Notes: generated by a model from the sequence alone, not told the origin. A stretch of 64,000 bases of DNA from Himantopus leucocephalus (GCA_003993805.1 RSEF01000003.1:106242138-106306137), one strand, 5' to 3'. Shown: positions 26,018-40,711, counted from the stretch's first letter. Translations and numbers: made by a program.

Positions 26018-26808
26018 TATTCCTTCACATGAACCTTATGAGGTTCAACAGGGCCAGGTGCAGAGTCCTGCACGTGGGTCAGGACAACCCCCAGTACCAA
26101 TACAGGCTGGGGGATGAAGGGATTGAGAGCAGCCCTGCCCAGAAGGACTTGGGGGCACTGGTGGATGAAAAGCTGGACATGTGCGCTCACAGCCCAAAAA
26201 GCCAACTGCATCCTGGGCTGCATCAATAGAAGCGTGGCCAGCAGGTTGAGGGAGGTGATCCTGCCCCTCTACTCCGCTCTTGCAAGACCCCACCTGGAGT
26301 CCTGCGTCCAGCTCTGGAGCCCCCCACATAAGAAGGACATGGATGTGTTGGAGCAGGTCCAGAGGAGGGCCACAAAAATGATCAGAGGAATAGAGCACCT
26401 CTTCTATGAGGACAGGCTGAGAGAGTTGGGGTTGTTCAGCCTGGAGAAGAGAAGGCTCCGGGGAGACCTTATTGGGGCTTTTCAATACTTATAGGGGCCT
26501 TATGAGAAAGATAGGGACAAACTTTTTAGCAAACTGTTGCTGTAGGACAAGGTGTAACATTTTTAAACTAAAAGAGGGAAGATTTAGACTAGATAGAAGG
26601 AACGCATTTTTTACAATGAGGGTGGTGAGACACTGGAACAGGTTGCCCAGAGAGGTGGTAGATGCTCCATCCCTGGAAACATTCAAGGCCAGGTTGAACA
26701 GGGCTCTGAGCAACCCAATCTACTGAAAAACGTCCCTGCTCACTGCAGGGGTTTGGACAAGATGATTTTGAAGGTCCCTTCCAACTCAAACTATTCTATG
26801 ATTCTGAA
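26018..26808 (+). mobile_element. CR1 LINE fragment, best-preserved copy in the window
   Basis: About 790 bp of CR1 3' sequence. Overlapping plus-strand frames (26029-26229, 26114-26494 and 26472-26726) together cover the ORF2 C-terminus. Landmarks are '[20 protein letters not shown]', 'ALVDEKLDM', '[12 protein letters not shown]', '[14 protein letters not shown]', '[19 protein letters not shown]', 'FTMRVVRHWNRLPREVVDAP' and 'SLETFKARL'. The frame changes show at least two frameshifts. The 3' end is complete ('gacaagatgattttgaaggtcccttccaactcaaactattctatgattctg'). Divergence looks lower than in the other copies, so this is probably the youngest. Confidence 0.95.
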
Positions 26809-29800
26809 ACACTTCTGTTACTGGTACTGAAAAAGACAGTCTACATAAATAATCAGCTATTTTCTTAAAAATTTGTAAATTGTATCCATCATTAAAAGTA
26901 CTTTTTTTTTTTTAAACTAACTGTAAAATTACATGTTTATTTTCTGTGGAACCTTCAGAATAATTTTATCTGCAATAAACATACCCACCTCTCCATTAAC
27001 AACCTAGAAGTAACCCCTTTTTTTCTTTAAACTTAAACAATCATGACTCAGTATAACACTACTGATATGTGTGATGTTGTTGCCCTGATGTAAGAATATG
27101 AAATCAGAAAACTGCATTACGGTGAATTCAAATTAGTATTTGTATAATTTAACCCAGTCAGGTATCAAAGCATGCTGCACTGATACCAGTCTGCTTTGTG
27201 CCAGTGTAACATAACGTACGTATTAGAGATGGAGCAATAGCAACATGGCACTAAGAACAATTTCCAAATAAGCACTGGCAGCTAAGACCTCCAATTAGTC
27301 ATTTTGGCATTTTGTATGTTGATGGATTCCACTATTTTCAGTTATTTTCAGAAGAAAATATGAGCCAGTATTCATCTTTAAAACAACCCTGTTTACACAC
27401 AGTGCTGTTCTTTCCTAAAACAGAGGGGAGGAAACAACAGATTAAAGCAACAGAGTAAAACACAAAAAAAAATTGTTTAGGTTACCTGAATTCAAACATA
27501 GACAAATACTAATAGGAATTAGCCTTTTACAAGTTTCTTAAAAAAACAAACCTTTCCAGCTCCTGCAGTTTTCTCTGCACATAGGCTAGTAAGATGGCAC
27601 GCTATTGCTCCATTACTTTCTTACAGAGGTCTGAATGTGACAGCAGAATTTATGTCACTCTTTTATTCGAATTCTCTTTTCTTCTAAGTTTATATTATCT
27701 TGGTTAACTTTCAGAAAAGTAGCTTTGGAAGGAAGTATCTTGAAACACTTTTTTCTAGGGCTTCAACTGTTACATAACAGTTAAAAAGCAGATTCTAGCT
27801 GAATTGGTGAACGTCTCTGCAATTTTCAAAGTAGCTACAGTATTTGCACAGCAGTACACGGAGCTTTGTTCTTGTCCCCATGCTCCCTTCAAAGTTTTAT
27901 TACCGACATTGTGGTGGGACACACAGATGATGGCCTACATTCAAAAAAATCAGGCTGCGTATTTTAATTAATAAACAAACCATTCATTTGAAACCTCGTT
28001 TTTTGAGGAAAGGAGGTATACTGTGGATTTTTTTTGTTTGTTTTGGACAGGTTAAGGGTTGTGGGTTTGGGTTGGGTTTTTTTTAAGTGTAATAGTGGTA
28101 GTTACTATTGTGTTCTGCAAATCTGCTAGGATTAACTGGGAAAATGACTCAGGTTAGTTTTAATCCAGATTAGCTACTCAGGTCAATTCACAACACACAA
28201 GCACAAACATTTGTGTCACCATCAAGGTGGTGCCCCATGGAAGCAGGTGGAGCTATTTCTTTAACTGATAGTGAAACTATTTGTGGAACTCTGTTAGCCA
28301 TTTGTTTTTAAATGGAACCATATAACTAAGGGAGAAAGACACACATTAAAAAGTTTCTCAGATCAGTCAGGCTCAGTTTCCCATACTGAGAGACTTCTAT
28401 CTTCTTCAAATTTCTGAACATTTATTTTTCTAATATTAAAAGCTGCTTGGTATCTCCCCCCAACAGCGTACAGTTTTATCAGTTCATTTACAAACTCTTG
28501 GAAGATAAATATATTTGTGTTAAATATATAAAAACTTGATGGTGACTATGCTTAATGACTTAAGTCCTTAAATAAATACAAAAATATACACACTTTTTCT
28601 TGAAAAAAATCAAAACCTAGACTACTAGAGAATAACCCCCCAAAAATTTATTTCAATTATCAAGACCATCATGTCTATTCCTGTTCTAAATGTGCTATAC
28701 TAAGGCAGAAAAGCCAAGTTAGCTCCATTAATAATTTTTGCACATACATACCACCGAGAATGCACCTCTGTCCTCTGCTGTGCCCACCTTTGTCTAAAAT
28801 AACAGGGTCACCTTCTTTGTTGTATCTTCCTTCCTTCAGAGCATTACAGACTACCTGAAAAAAGCTAGGCTAGTCTTAATTACTGCTGTATTGACCTCCA
28901 TATTGCAGAGCAGAGTTGTCTGACCCAAGGACCACACCTGCATATTTAGTAAGCTCATGTCTGCAAAATCTCATCTCTTTCTGCTTCTAGGAGTCATTCA
29001 GAAACAGAGACTGCATCCTACAGCATTTTAAGGTTTCCCTAATCCCCTGACCACTCACGGATCTTAAAGGGATGCGGACACAGCTTATCTGAAAAGACAG
29101 AAAGACATTCTAAAGGTCTTTGTCTACGGCTGATAGATCTTCACATCCTCAGGAACTTTGGTCTCAATCTGACCATCAAGTACTTTATATCTTCAGAATT
29201 GTACGACTATTTCACCACCTTTTCAAGATAAAGCTATTACAAGGAAAGACTCCTAGGTACTGTAAAACTTAAACCAGGTATAAAAATTTTCCTCCAATAG
29301 ATAATAGCTTTGCAAGGTAGTGGTATTATCTTATACATTTGAGCAATGAAACGTTGCTTTGATCACCATGTCATTTAACAGAAGACATGTATGCATGCCT
29401 TTAATGAGTCAGTTAAGTTACAATTCTATCAGAATTTGTTTACATACTGATATTAAAAAAAATGAGCTGAAATTATGGCAGCTAAAAGAAATTTTAAAAT
29501 GGAAGAATATTTTTCAGTTTATTTTGCTTGTGTTTCTTCCAACATGATTGGTTTCCCCTTTCTGTGCAAATTTTTTCTTTGGAATACAAAGAATAAAAAA
29601 AAGTGATTGTGAAACAAAAATATGGCAAGAAATTCAGAGGTAAGTGAATATCCCAAGTTACTTGGGAAAGCAAAGCAAACCAGAAAATAGATTTCAAGTT
29701 CGTCATGGTTTCATAAGTGGAAAATAGTTCTCCCATAGATAATAACTTGATGTTTCCTAAAATTTCCTTAACCTTTGGCAACAAATTATTCTGACAGGCA

Positions 29801-32136
29801 AATACTATCTCACCTTTGCATTAGACCTAAGCAGATCAATTCCCACAAGAGCCATCTGAATCAGTTGCTTCCTCGAGGAATCAGATTTTTCACATTTGAA
29901 GGAAAAATGCCTGTACATCAAGATCACTAGGGTCAGCAGAGGTGTATGCATTCGGCTAAGTGTTGTGGAGGAGAAGAAAATTTACATAAGTCTCTTTTAA
30001 GAGTATTGCAGCACACATCCTATATATATACACACACAAGTACAGAGCACAGACCCATGAGCTAACTAGAAAAAGGACAGCCACACCAGTGTGGCCCTAC
30101 CTTACAGCAAGCGGAGACTATTACTACCTATCTACTAAAGCAGCATTTAAATCTGGGGAAACAAAGTCCTTACGTGAACAAAAAACAGTTTGTCAGCTTC
30201 ACCGTACATCATTTAGATAGGGTCGTGCTCTTAATATTTCAGGCCATTCCAGACAAAGTTGTGTCCCTAACTTGTCATTCCTTACTACCTTTCATGGAAA
30301 ATCTGCATACAACTATCTACATGCACCTTACCCTCCAAGAGAGTTCAAACATACCAAAAAATGATTATGGAATAGGGCTATGTCCATTTACTGATAGTCC
30401 AGCATTTTCAGAAAGTAAATAAAACCTTTGGAGTTGCATTATTTTAGATGGAAAGACCTCTTGCTTCTACTTTACTACCTCCTGCGCTACTGAAAGAATG
30501 GTAGTACTGAATTTCACCATGGTATTTCTTACCCTGTTCTGTCACACTGAGTCTCATCTAGTAATTAAGTCAAAACCAGCAGAATAATCAGCAGTTTATG
30601 CTTAAAATGAACAGTGCTCCGGGTGAATGATGGTTTCCAAGACCACATCTGTAGCAGCAAGTGAAACAGCAGCAGCACCTGAGCCCCCGTGTGAGACCTC
30701 CATTCCTCACGCTGTAACCACTGCACGCTTTTGGACAACTGCAGGCTAAGAACTTAACGCTAGCGACAGGGCAAGACCATGCCAGCTAGAGTATGGCAGG
30801 ACCCTGACACAGTCTGATTTATGGTTAGAGACACAGACTACAGTGATATTTTACTTTCCTGATTATTTGCAGGCAACCAAACACAAAGGAAGAAAATGTT
30901 ACGATCCTCTCACTATCTGTATGTACTTTCAGCATCACCAACCCTACAATATTACAGCATCAAACATGTTTTTCTTCCCTCCCCGGCTGCTTTTCCATTT
31001 CAGAGGACAACTAACCCAATAGTGATAAGATTTCATGCATCAGAAAATAAATCAAGACATGATGACAGTAAAAACAATACCAATTCCGCAATTCAGAAAA
31101 CTACTTGGTGTATAAAACCAAGAACAATTCCCATGTGCCAAGAAAGGAGTCTGATCACAGGGTAGCCTCTTATAATATTTATGCTTTAGAAATGAAGTTT
31201 GAAATCAAAATGTAACTAAAAAGTTTTACCTTGGAATAAAATGTGTGTAAGATTGTTCTTCAATCCTGCTTTCTACACACTACAGAAAGTCTAAAGAGTT
31301 TACACATGATGCCATCCCTCTACCCCCCCATTCAGCATCCATTTGATGTAACATGTTGATAAACAGAAATAACTTCATTGTACACTGCTTGATTTTGATT
31401 TAATAAAAAAGTACTTGGATTGCAAGTATACTAAAACGTCACCAACTTACACCTAAGTCTGAAAGACACACTGTGTATCTTCCCTCATAAATTTAGACGG
31501 TGTGATTTCAAAAAATGAATACTGTATTACCAAACACACTTTCAGCAATACAGTCTAACCAAAACACACTATACTGTACAGAAAACTTAAAATAAACTCT
31601 ACAGTTAGGCTCAACATTGTCTCTGGCTTTCGGATTCAGTCAAATAAGTGCTGCAATAGAGTAATAGAAGAAAAATCTAGGAGGGTTTTTTTGATAATGA
31701 ACACTGTCATACTTCACAGAATTGGTTTTAAAGTTACATTTTCTATTTTTAATATGCTAAATTTTGGCAAAAATGTTTTGACATGTTGAGAGGGGACAGT
31801 TGGGACTTCTGGCACTTGAGAAACACTGCAGGGCATGTGTGGGAAANAAAAAAAAAAGAAGAGCACTGAAACAGTTTATTTTGACACTTAAATTGCCTTT
31901 CTTCAGAGGCTGCCAACCATTAAAATAGATGAAGTGATTCACACCTCATAGTGCTACTGTTTCAAGCTTCTTCACGTAAGAACCATTCTTCATCATACTG
32001 TCCATATTTAGAGGTTTTCTTCATAATCCTAACAGTTGGATATTCTTTTCAAAACAGAGAAATAGCTGGATGTTTACTATTAAAAGGATTTGCCAGCACA
32101 GTATTTTTCAGGAAATACAGCTTGTATTAGTATATT

Positions 32137-32255
32137 TATTATTTCTTACATGTTTGTCTTCTAATTCAAGCTTGAATTGAAGCTAATTCAATAGCTAATA
32201 ACAGCTAATAAGCCATTATTTCTTATATATTTATTTTCTGATTCAAGCCTGAATG
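32137..32255. repeat. Imperfect ~41-bp direct repeat next to a CR1 tail
   Basis: The segment at 32137-32177 (attatttcttacatgttt... ending attcaagcttgaat) recurs at 32215-32255 (attatttcttatatattt... ending attcaagcctgaat) with about five differences. The second copy abuts the CR1 tail at 32256. The spacer contains further short 'agctaat' repeats. Confidence 0.85.
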
Positions 32256-32313
32256 ATGGTTGGACTTGATGATCTTAAAGGTCCCTTTCAACCTAGATGA
32301 CTCTTTATTCCTG
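32256..32313 (+). mobile_element. CR1 LINE 3' terminal fragment
   Basis: 'gatggttggacttgatgatcttaaaggtccctttcaacctagatgactct' is a CR1 tail of under 60 bp. It is antisense to ROCK2 and directly follows one copy of the local direct repeat. Confidence 0.88.
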
Positions 32314-34564
32314 AAACAGATAAACACTATGCACATACAAACCAGTGTTTCCGCTACCTTATTTGCTGCTACATTCAGGTTTTCCCACTAGAATTTTGAC
32401 AACCAGAGTTCTGCTGCTCCCTGCTTTACTGGCAAAAACACCACCATTTCCCGAGTCAACACAAACCCTTCAATTCTGGGGAGCTGAACAGTGGGGAAAC
32501 CCATAGGGCTGGGGATTAAGGAAAAATAATAAGAAGAAATAAAATAAAAAAGAAGTACATTTCATATAACTGAAGTAACTTGTTCATAGCAATATTAAAC
32601 AGTGAATTTGATAGCAATTAAAAAAAAACAGGGCTTCAGAAAATTTACAATTTAGTAAGAGGAATACTTTTTTATCTTGAAAATGCGGTTATTTTTAGCT
32701 TTCCCTATCAGATCTATAACTTAGTTCACGTGCTTATAATACTAGCATGGATGCAACTCTTAAGTTTAACAAAATTACTAACTACTTTGTACCCACAGAG
32801 AAAAAAATCAAATATACAATAATGTTTAAATTAGTAACAGTAGCTGCAATACAATAATAAGCTGTCAGTGCTCCTGCCACATGAGTAATTCAAGTAGTTG
32901 TTTTCAGTCACTTTTTACATGAAAGAATAAAATAAGAAAAGGGGCAGGGGTACTTCACAATCCAGGCTTATACACCCTAAACAAGTCATTAAATTGAATA
33001 GGCCAAGAATTAAAAATTATGGCCCAAAGTAGGCTGACTTTTACTGTTGGAGGAAGAGGTCCTGAAATGTTCACTAGTGGAAACAGATCGTGCATGCGTA
33101 CAGCTGGCATTAGAAAGGTTTTCATTATTCACTAAACCAACAGCCTCCAACACAGTATTATTTACTGCTCTTCATTTTCTTGCACTATTAGAGGGAATAA
33201 TTCTATTCCTGAGGCAAGAGACTTCATAGTTATTCCATCACAAAAGTTTAAAAATTCTACAAAAAAAAAGCAATCAGAAGTCAAGCATGGTTATAAAATT
33301 GTGTAAGAAGGGGCGTAAACAACATTAAGTAACCCTGTAACATCTTATATGTACTTATTACAGCTTGTTCCAAATTACTTTAGCTGCACATATTAGAAGC
33401 CTACCACAACACACACTCCCCTGTATACCAGATGGTGCTGAAAGTAATTTACAAACAAAAACCTGTGTCCTATACATGTAACAAACGACAAGGCTTGTCT
33501 CCCTAATCTTGCACTCAACGTAATCAGCACTAGACCGAAAACGGAGACCAGAACAAACCAGCTCCAGAAACCACAGGGAAAACCAGTTTAAAACGAGCTT
33601 CTGTAGGAAATAGAACATTTTCATAGCATAGGCAAGCCAAATGATGGTATATCCCTCAACTAAAACCTGTGCTATCACAGTTTATAAAGCATAATCTCTT
33701 TGAAGATATGTACATACACACTACAGTGAATTAATTGATGCAGCACTCTTCATTTTTGAACAAAAGAAAAATACAGAGGATCAACTTGTACAGCAGCAAC
33801 AAACACAAGTAGACTAAGTTTTCCAAATTCGCAGCTCATTTAATAAAAAGTAATTTCCAAGAAGCACCCAAAGGTGTTTCTCTATATCTATACCATACTA
33901 GGTTAAATCTACACTGTTGAGAGAGCAATGTTTGATATTTAATCAACAACTAAGCTACAGACTTTGGACAATTACCCATAACAGCAATGACAAACACGGA
34001 CAAAGAACAATGATGCATTACAGCATTTAAATAGTAATCAAGATTTTAGTTAAACTTTAAATACCATTCAGAAGAAAGTGTGGAACTTCAGATTTTTTCC
34101 TTCTAGTTTTTTATTTATTTGGTAATAGTAACAGTCAACATTATTTGTTTTGAGATTAAAGAAAAGAATAAAAAGAATATTTGGTAAAGATAAGCTTTTA
34201 GTCTTTCATTGTGGTTCAAACCTTCTTTCATGTCTGAATGTGACCTCCTCTTCATTTCCTCCTGAAGAAAAGTATGAAAAAATTCTTGTGTTTGGATGAG
34301 TCATCCAAACTTTATCCTGCTTTATGTAGGATCCTGTTATTCTGTACTTTAAATACAGACTAATAAAATCAGTACCCGTGATTTAGAAGAGTCAAGAGGC
34401 AATAAAGCAACCACTCAGCTATCTCAGTCTTCAAGGTTCAGAATTAAACACTTTGACATAGAGTTTCCTTGTGATCACCTTTTTTATATCACGTAAGTTC
34501 ATTCTAAATATTAAACTCTCCTCCGGTACAGATTAAAAAAAACAATAAATCTCCATTTCATATA

Positions 34565-34650
34565 GCTGGAAACGAAGAAAGATTTGTCTGATGACATGCA
34601 GTGCCAGCACTAGATTAGAGTTCAGACCCTCCTGCGTGCCATCCTTTTTA
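34565..34650 (-). mobile_element. MIR-like SINE relic
   Basis: The plus strand reads 'ctggaaacgaagaaagatttgtctgatgacatgcagtgccagcactagattagagttcagaccctcctgc'. In order and spacing this resembles the reverse complement of the central MIR region (ggaaactgaggc...cttgcccaaggtcacacag...ggagtcagaacccagg-type landmarks). It is heavily diverged; family assignment is by eye only. Confidence 0.4.
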
Positions 34651-37187
34651 TTTATTCCTCTGCCTGTTCTCTCTGAACACCACCATCCTACCAACAAAAG
34701 TGAATGATGATATGACTAGGGCATTAAAGTAGCAATGCTGCACACTAACACCAAAACCCAGTAGTCTCCACGTGGGCACAGAGAAAACAAAAAATATGTG
34801 ATTGGTAACTGTTTGCAAAAGATTTGACTTAGGTAAGTGGTTCTACACAAAATAAAGTTACTGAAAAGCAGGCATAATGAAAAAAACATTTGTATGTGGC
34901 ACACAGATTGTTTTTCTTCTCATGTCTACCACCTTCCAGATCCTACAACTGAAGCAGAGACTGAACAGGAAGGATGTTTCACAAAGAGGAAGAAATTTGC
35001 GTCCATCCCTTCACGTGAAACAAAACAACTAAACTCCATGATATTTCACAGAAGAANCAAAAAAAAAAAAAAAAAAAAAAAAAGAGGCCCCTCTCTCAGT
35101 ACCTGTAACCATAGCAGATGAACACAGAAAAAAAGAAAAAATCTAAGTCCACACCACATAAGCATCTGTTACTGATTGAGACTATCTAACCTAGTGAAAT
35201 TTGGACAAAATTCACAGAATCACAATTTTCCAAATACACAATAGGGGTGGCCAAATCACCATTTTAAGCATATGGACTTAAAACTTTGTAGCAGGTACTT
35301 AATATAATGTTCCAAAATAAGGATGCAAGTGATGCATCACCTGCACTAACAAATCTTAAATGTCCTTGGCTGTGAAGCTGCACTGCTGCTGGCAATACGG
35401 GGAGTGTTTTGACATTTCACTACTGTAGCAGCAAACGCTTCACACGCAGTAGGTATGGCTTTGGAACCGAGCGCTACATTCAACGTTCTGTTTACATAGC
35501 GAAAGACTCATTAAAATAAGTTTATTACTTACAAAGGCTGCCAATATAAACATAGTATTCTTGTTCTTAACCAATGGGATGTACCAAGAAAAAAGTATTT
35601 TAAATAAATTTCTTACCAGAAACATTTGGTGCTTTTCAGCATAACTGTTTAGAACAACCTCGGACACAATATAGCATCCTCCCCCCTAAAAAAACCCTAT
35701 CCTTATGGGTTATAAAAACATATATATTAAAAAAAAATACATTCTTTCATTATGTAAAATTCTACTACCAAGTTTCAATCACTTTCATCCTTAAAATCCA
35801 AGGTCAGTTCCTCTGTGGCAGTAATACAATTCCAGTCATATTTTGTAGATCAAATACTGGCAAGAAATCATCAACTGATAGCTGCAAAGATTGGTTACTG
35901 TGGTAGCTTTTTTTTCTTTTTAAATTAGGCAGCTTTTGTTATGGATTGCATTAGGAGACAGCCAAATGCTTTGGCATTGCTCTGCCATTAGTTGAAACCT
36001 GAAAATGTACTGAAAAACACAGGTTTTAATCAGCATTTGCACGCATTCCCCAACTGACAGACGCTACTAATATTTTGAAAAGTGAAGAGTTCCTGAATTT
36101 TTATTTCATCACATATAAAACAGAAGAGAACTGTGCCAATTTGATAGCTTGGCCGTCTCCCCCCCCCTCCCCCCCTTAAGCTGTTACAGAGACTGAACAA
36201 CTAAAGGATACTAATGACACGCTCTGCAATCTGATCAATATAGGTGAAATATTGGGAGTGAACGTTCCTCTTGTGAATGCACACACAAAATCTGCATGCA
36301 TCTCATGTGTGGCAGTAAAATTACTAAAGCTGAGCAAACTGGCTTTTTCCTTTCTTACACCAAAAGTGAAATGCTTTAATCCTAGCATGGAGTAAAACAG
36401 AATATAAGAACATGTAAAACTGTCAAAAAATAGAACTGTCCTTTTCCAGCTAACTATACTGCTATATATAAATCCATCACACAAGAACAATGAACAAAAG
36501 ACAATTCTGTTTCTTTAGATTATCTTTTTCAACTCTGCAGTAGATGTTCTGAAATTACAGATCAAAAATAGAAAATTTATAGGAGTCAGAAGCTAAAAGA
36601 GAAATAACAGTACAAGAACTATAACAAACAAGAAGAAAATTATTTCTTCAAGAACAGAGTATCATTTCGCCTTTCGACTACTCACTGGGCAATGAATTTC
36701 AGATCAGACCCTGCTAACTGCTACATTTTCAGCTCTTCCCTGTGTGTGCCGGTTCAAATTAACACAACAGATTGCTCTTACTGATTCAAAATTACGTGGC
36801 AGCAAATTTAGGAAAATGAGACAACTTTCATATTAAATATGAAATACTTTGAAAGCGCATAAGGCCAAAATCCTGCAAAGGGATACATGTGTGTCAGCCA
36901 CGATGACCTAGAGACCCTGTATTAAGAGTGCTCAGCCTAGTCATCCACTAAATTAACACTCTTGGTAGAAAGTTGGTATCCATCCGGTTGAGGAGATTGC
37001 TATGGACACATGCACCTATTGAAAGGATCAGAGTCACAGCTGTATCTGCAACCCACTTTTCATTAAGAGTAAAATTCTAGGGTCTCAATGGCAAGGATCA
37101 ACTTAGATGAACATCTATTCATGTTCAAACTAGTATAAATACACAGTTTACCTGTCAGCTTTATTTTAATGAAGAAATAAATAGCAT

Positions 37188-37305
37188 ATTAGTTCGGGTT
37201 TGGTTTGGGGTTTGGTTTTGTTTTTTTTTTTTTNNNNNNNNNNNNNNNNNNNNNNNNNNNNNNNNNNNNNNNNNNNNNNNNNNNTTTTTTTTTTTTTTTT
37301 TTTTT
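37188..37305. repeat. GGTTT-rich / poly-T tract containing an assembly gap of 51 Ns
   Basis: A T/G-rich simple repeat (gggtttggtttggggtttggttttg) runs into poly-T, then Ns at 37234-37284, then more poly-T. The gap is flanked by T on both sides, so the true content is probably a longer homopolymer or simple repeat that could not be assembled. Its true length is unknown. Confidence 0.9.
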
Positions 37306-40300
37306 AAGTTTTAAGGCACATATATTCCAAGACACTTAAGCACTCTCCTGCCAATCATCTCTCCATTTCTTAGTCCCACCATGAACACGTTTCCAGCATA
37401 GCCCAGAACTGTGCTCACTATTTCACTGCTGCACTGCCTAATTAACAGTTTTAAGAACTTCTTCTTTCAAAGGCTGACACAACCACAGCAGGACAGGCAG
37501 ATGATACTCAGCACTTTACACCTCTAGAATTATGTCAAGGTTTAAGCTTAACACTAAAATCCTAAGGCTTGCACTGAACAAGATCAATGGCAGGCACCAG
37601 TTCCTTTCTCTAGCCAACTGCATCCGACTGCAGCTCCAGCAAAAGAAGCAGGCAGACAACTGCAGGGAGGAGGATGATAAGATTTATCAGAGCTGCTCGT
37701 CACCACCATAAAACTCTAAAATTGAGTTCAACATGTGCTGAAGTGATACAATTACACATGGCAAGGAAGTGGAGATCTGGATTAGTTTTACACAGCCTAC
37801 ATTGACCTATCTGCTCTAGTTTTAGAACACGTTAAGCATTCAGCTAACATTAACCAACGCGCTCTTAAATAACATGTATTTAATACTATATAAAACAACT
37901 TGGTTAATACTGTAGATAGAGCATATATGCAAAGGAGTAAATACACAAATGTGTTTGAGAACCGTTGAGGTCTTCTTAAATGTAGCTGCCAACTAGGAAC
38001 TATTCGGTAGAAATGTATTTATAGAAGGGTTTCTTATGGATCACCCAAGGTCAAATACCATTTAGCACTATCATCAATGTGTACATGCAGTACACATAAA
38101 AATGTCACTTCGTTAAATTAGTAGATGACACAAACTGGCAGAAGAGCAAATAATAAGAATACAGTAGTTTTATGAAGTGATCTGCACAATGTAAACGTAA
38201 TACACAAAACAGGTTTTCATAACCACTAATGCAATGTTACATGACTAAAAAGAGTAAGAGATTATATCATAGAAAGCTGTGACAAATAAAAAAGTTATTT
38301 ATCTTAGCACGGGCAACCTAACACAGGCTTTCAACATGATACAATGAGAAAAAGAGCACTCAGTGGATGTCTAAAGAAGGTTGCAAAAACCACTTCCCTT
38401 TGTAGATGTCTTTGCTGAAACCCGTCATGGAATAGTGTAAACAGTTCTAGCATTCCCGTTTTCATCTCTTTATCAGACCAAAGCCAGAAGAAACCCACCT
38501 GCAGGCTATGCAGTGACCCATGCTAATAAGTAGCAAGTCCTCCATATTTTTTTTTAATTTAGCAGAAAAAGGATGGTGATAACCATGCCACACATTTCAA
38601 TTTACATTTTTGAAAAATTTTGCCTTCATAACTAATTACCAAACTAAATGACAAGTTCTCCATCTCTTAATGCCTCTGAATTGAGACCGCATGTCTTTTT
38701 CAAAGATAAATTTTAATCAAACACAAATTATTATGATCAACACAGGCATAAATAGACAAGTGTTAAGGCGTACAATATAGCAAGAAATCACATTAGAAAA
38801 TATAACTCTCTCTTGAGCCCCAAAGGGCAATGGGAGGAAAATAATCAATCAATGTATTCGGCTTCACAGATTCTGCTGCTAAAGAAATAGATGGATGTGG
38901 TCAGCCATCCTGTGGTCAGGAGGGTACACAAAGAAAGTCTCTTCAGTTAGAGCCACTGAATAAATTGCCTCTTGATAAGCAGTGGAACTGGTATCTACAG
39001 AAAGACAGCTTATTACCTCAGCTTTTCACATCTTTCAAATTTGCACCATGTGTTGTAGATTAACAGTTACTTTTTTGCTTTTTACAGCTTCCCAAAAATA
39101 AAGCATGCACACAAAATGCAGAATAGCAGCTGTTTATGACTTTTTACAGTGTAAGGAAATGAATTCCATTTTGAATTCCATTCCACATTTTTAGTTTTGG
39201 TTATGTTATTTTTGGAGGACGAAATAGTGGCATTCCAGCTACTCTTTTTAAGACATTTTCCCTGACTCTTAGTTTCTGTTGCTGTATTTCTACTTTTCAC
39301 AGAAAACACATTTCCACTTATGATAATTTGCACTGAAAGTGAACTGTTTAGTAAACAAATAAATTTTGCAATTTGAATATGATGTTTTCATACTCAAGAC
39401 TGCCTAGCGGAATGCCCACACAAAATTAAAGTCAAATAGCATAAAGCAACAATACCAAAGCCCAAAAGAAAAGGCTTTTACAGGAAATCCGTTGCAAATT
39501 TCCTAAATAAGAGTAATTACTAAATAAATAAACCTGAAGTAGTTCATTATTTCATACATAGACCTGTAGAATCCACAAGTTAGGAAATTTGATTGATTAG
39601 CATTATATTTTACCTTATGTTAATTTTTGAAAGAATACTTAGAGTGAGAGTGCAGAGAACAAAGTGATAACCTTAATCATAAAAAATATGCACTTAAAAT
39701 CCAGCTAACACTCTCCCATGGTTTGCTAATTTGTCCAATGCATTATATTAAGTGGTCTACATTGTAAGCGTACAAAACTTAAAAAAAAAAAACACCTTAA
39801 AATGAAGTGCTAAGCAACCCAGTCTCAATTTTGCAATTAGAATTTCTCTTTAGAAACATAAACAGTTTTTGGTGTATCTAATCTATGACCAAGGCAGGGG
39901 AGGCGAGAGAATAAAAGAAACACACTGTTGAGTATAAAAGCAGAGAGTGTGAAAAAGTCTACTGGGGTTAAGTATTAACCTGATGCATTTTTCAGAACAA
40001 CTGTACTATTTTTAACTGCTCTTTTTTGGCCACAGGTCAAAGTTTTCCTAGCAAAATACCAAAGTGAAAATGCTGGGAGCGAAGCCCAGAGGCAGCTCTC
40101 TTTGCTTTGGCCTAGGCGAAAACTTATCTGAATCCAGTTAGATATGTAGCACTGTTTCCCACTCCCCTTCATTGACTACTACGGCTGTCATTATGCCTCT
40201 GAACATCTATGAGAGGAGTAATACAGTACTAAAGCCTCGAGAAGAACATTTTTCAGATGTTATGGGAAATTCCTATATTCTCCACACAGCACAGGCATAC

Positions 40301-40711
40301 ATACTGTTCAGTCAGTTCCTGTATTTTTGGCCAAACAGAACTGAGTCATTTGAANAAAAAAAAAAAAAAAAAAGACTCGGTGTAAGTGCCTTGAGCAACT
40401 CTTGGAAGAACTGGGATTTCTCCCCCCCTTTTCTGTTCCTCATAACTGGGACACATTGGAAATCTTGGGACAGACTGGAAACACAAGGTTTGAAGACCCT
40501 TAAGTTCAGTTAAAATAATAATAATCAAGACTGCCTCCCACTGCCTTTCCAGGGTTTGGATGTTTTAAATGGGGAAATATAACTCCCTTCCCACTCCTTC
40601 CTGAGGGCACGGATTTCTTACTAAAGGAAATTATATTTCATACACTCACACAGAAAAATGCCATTTGAAATCGGAGAGAGACGAATCAATTTGCCCCAAT
40701 AAGANCCAAGG

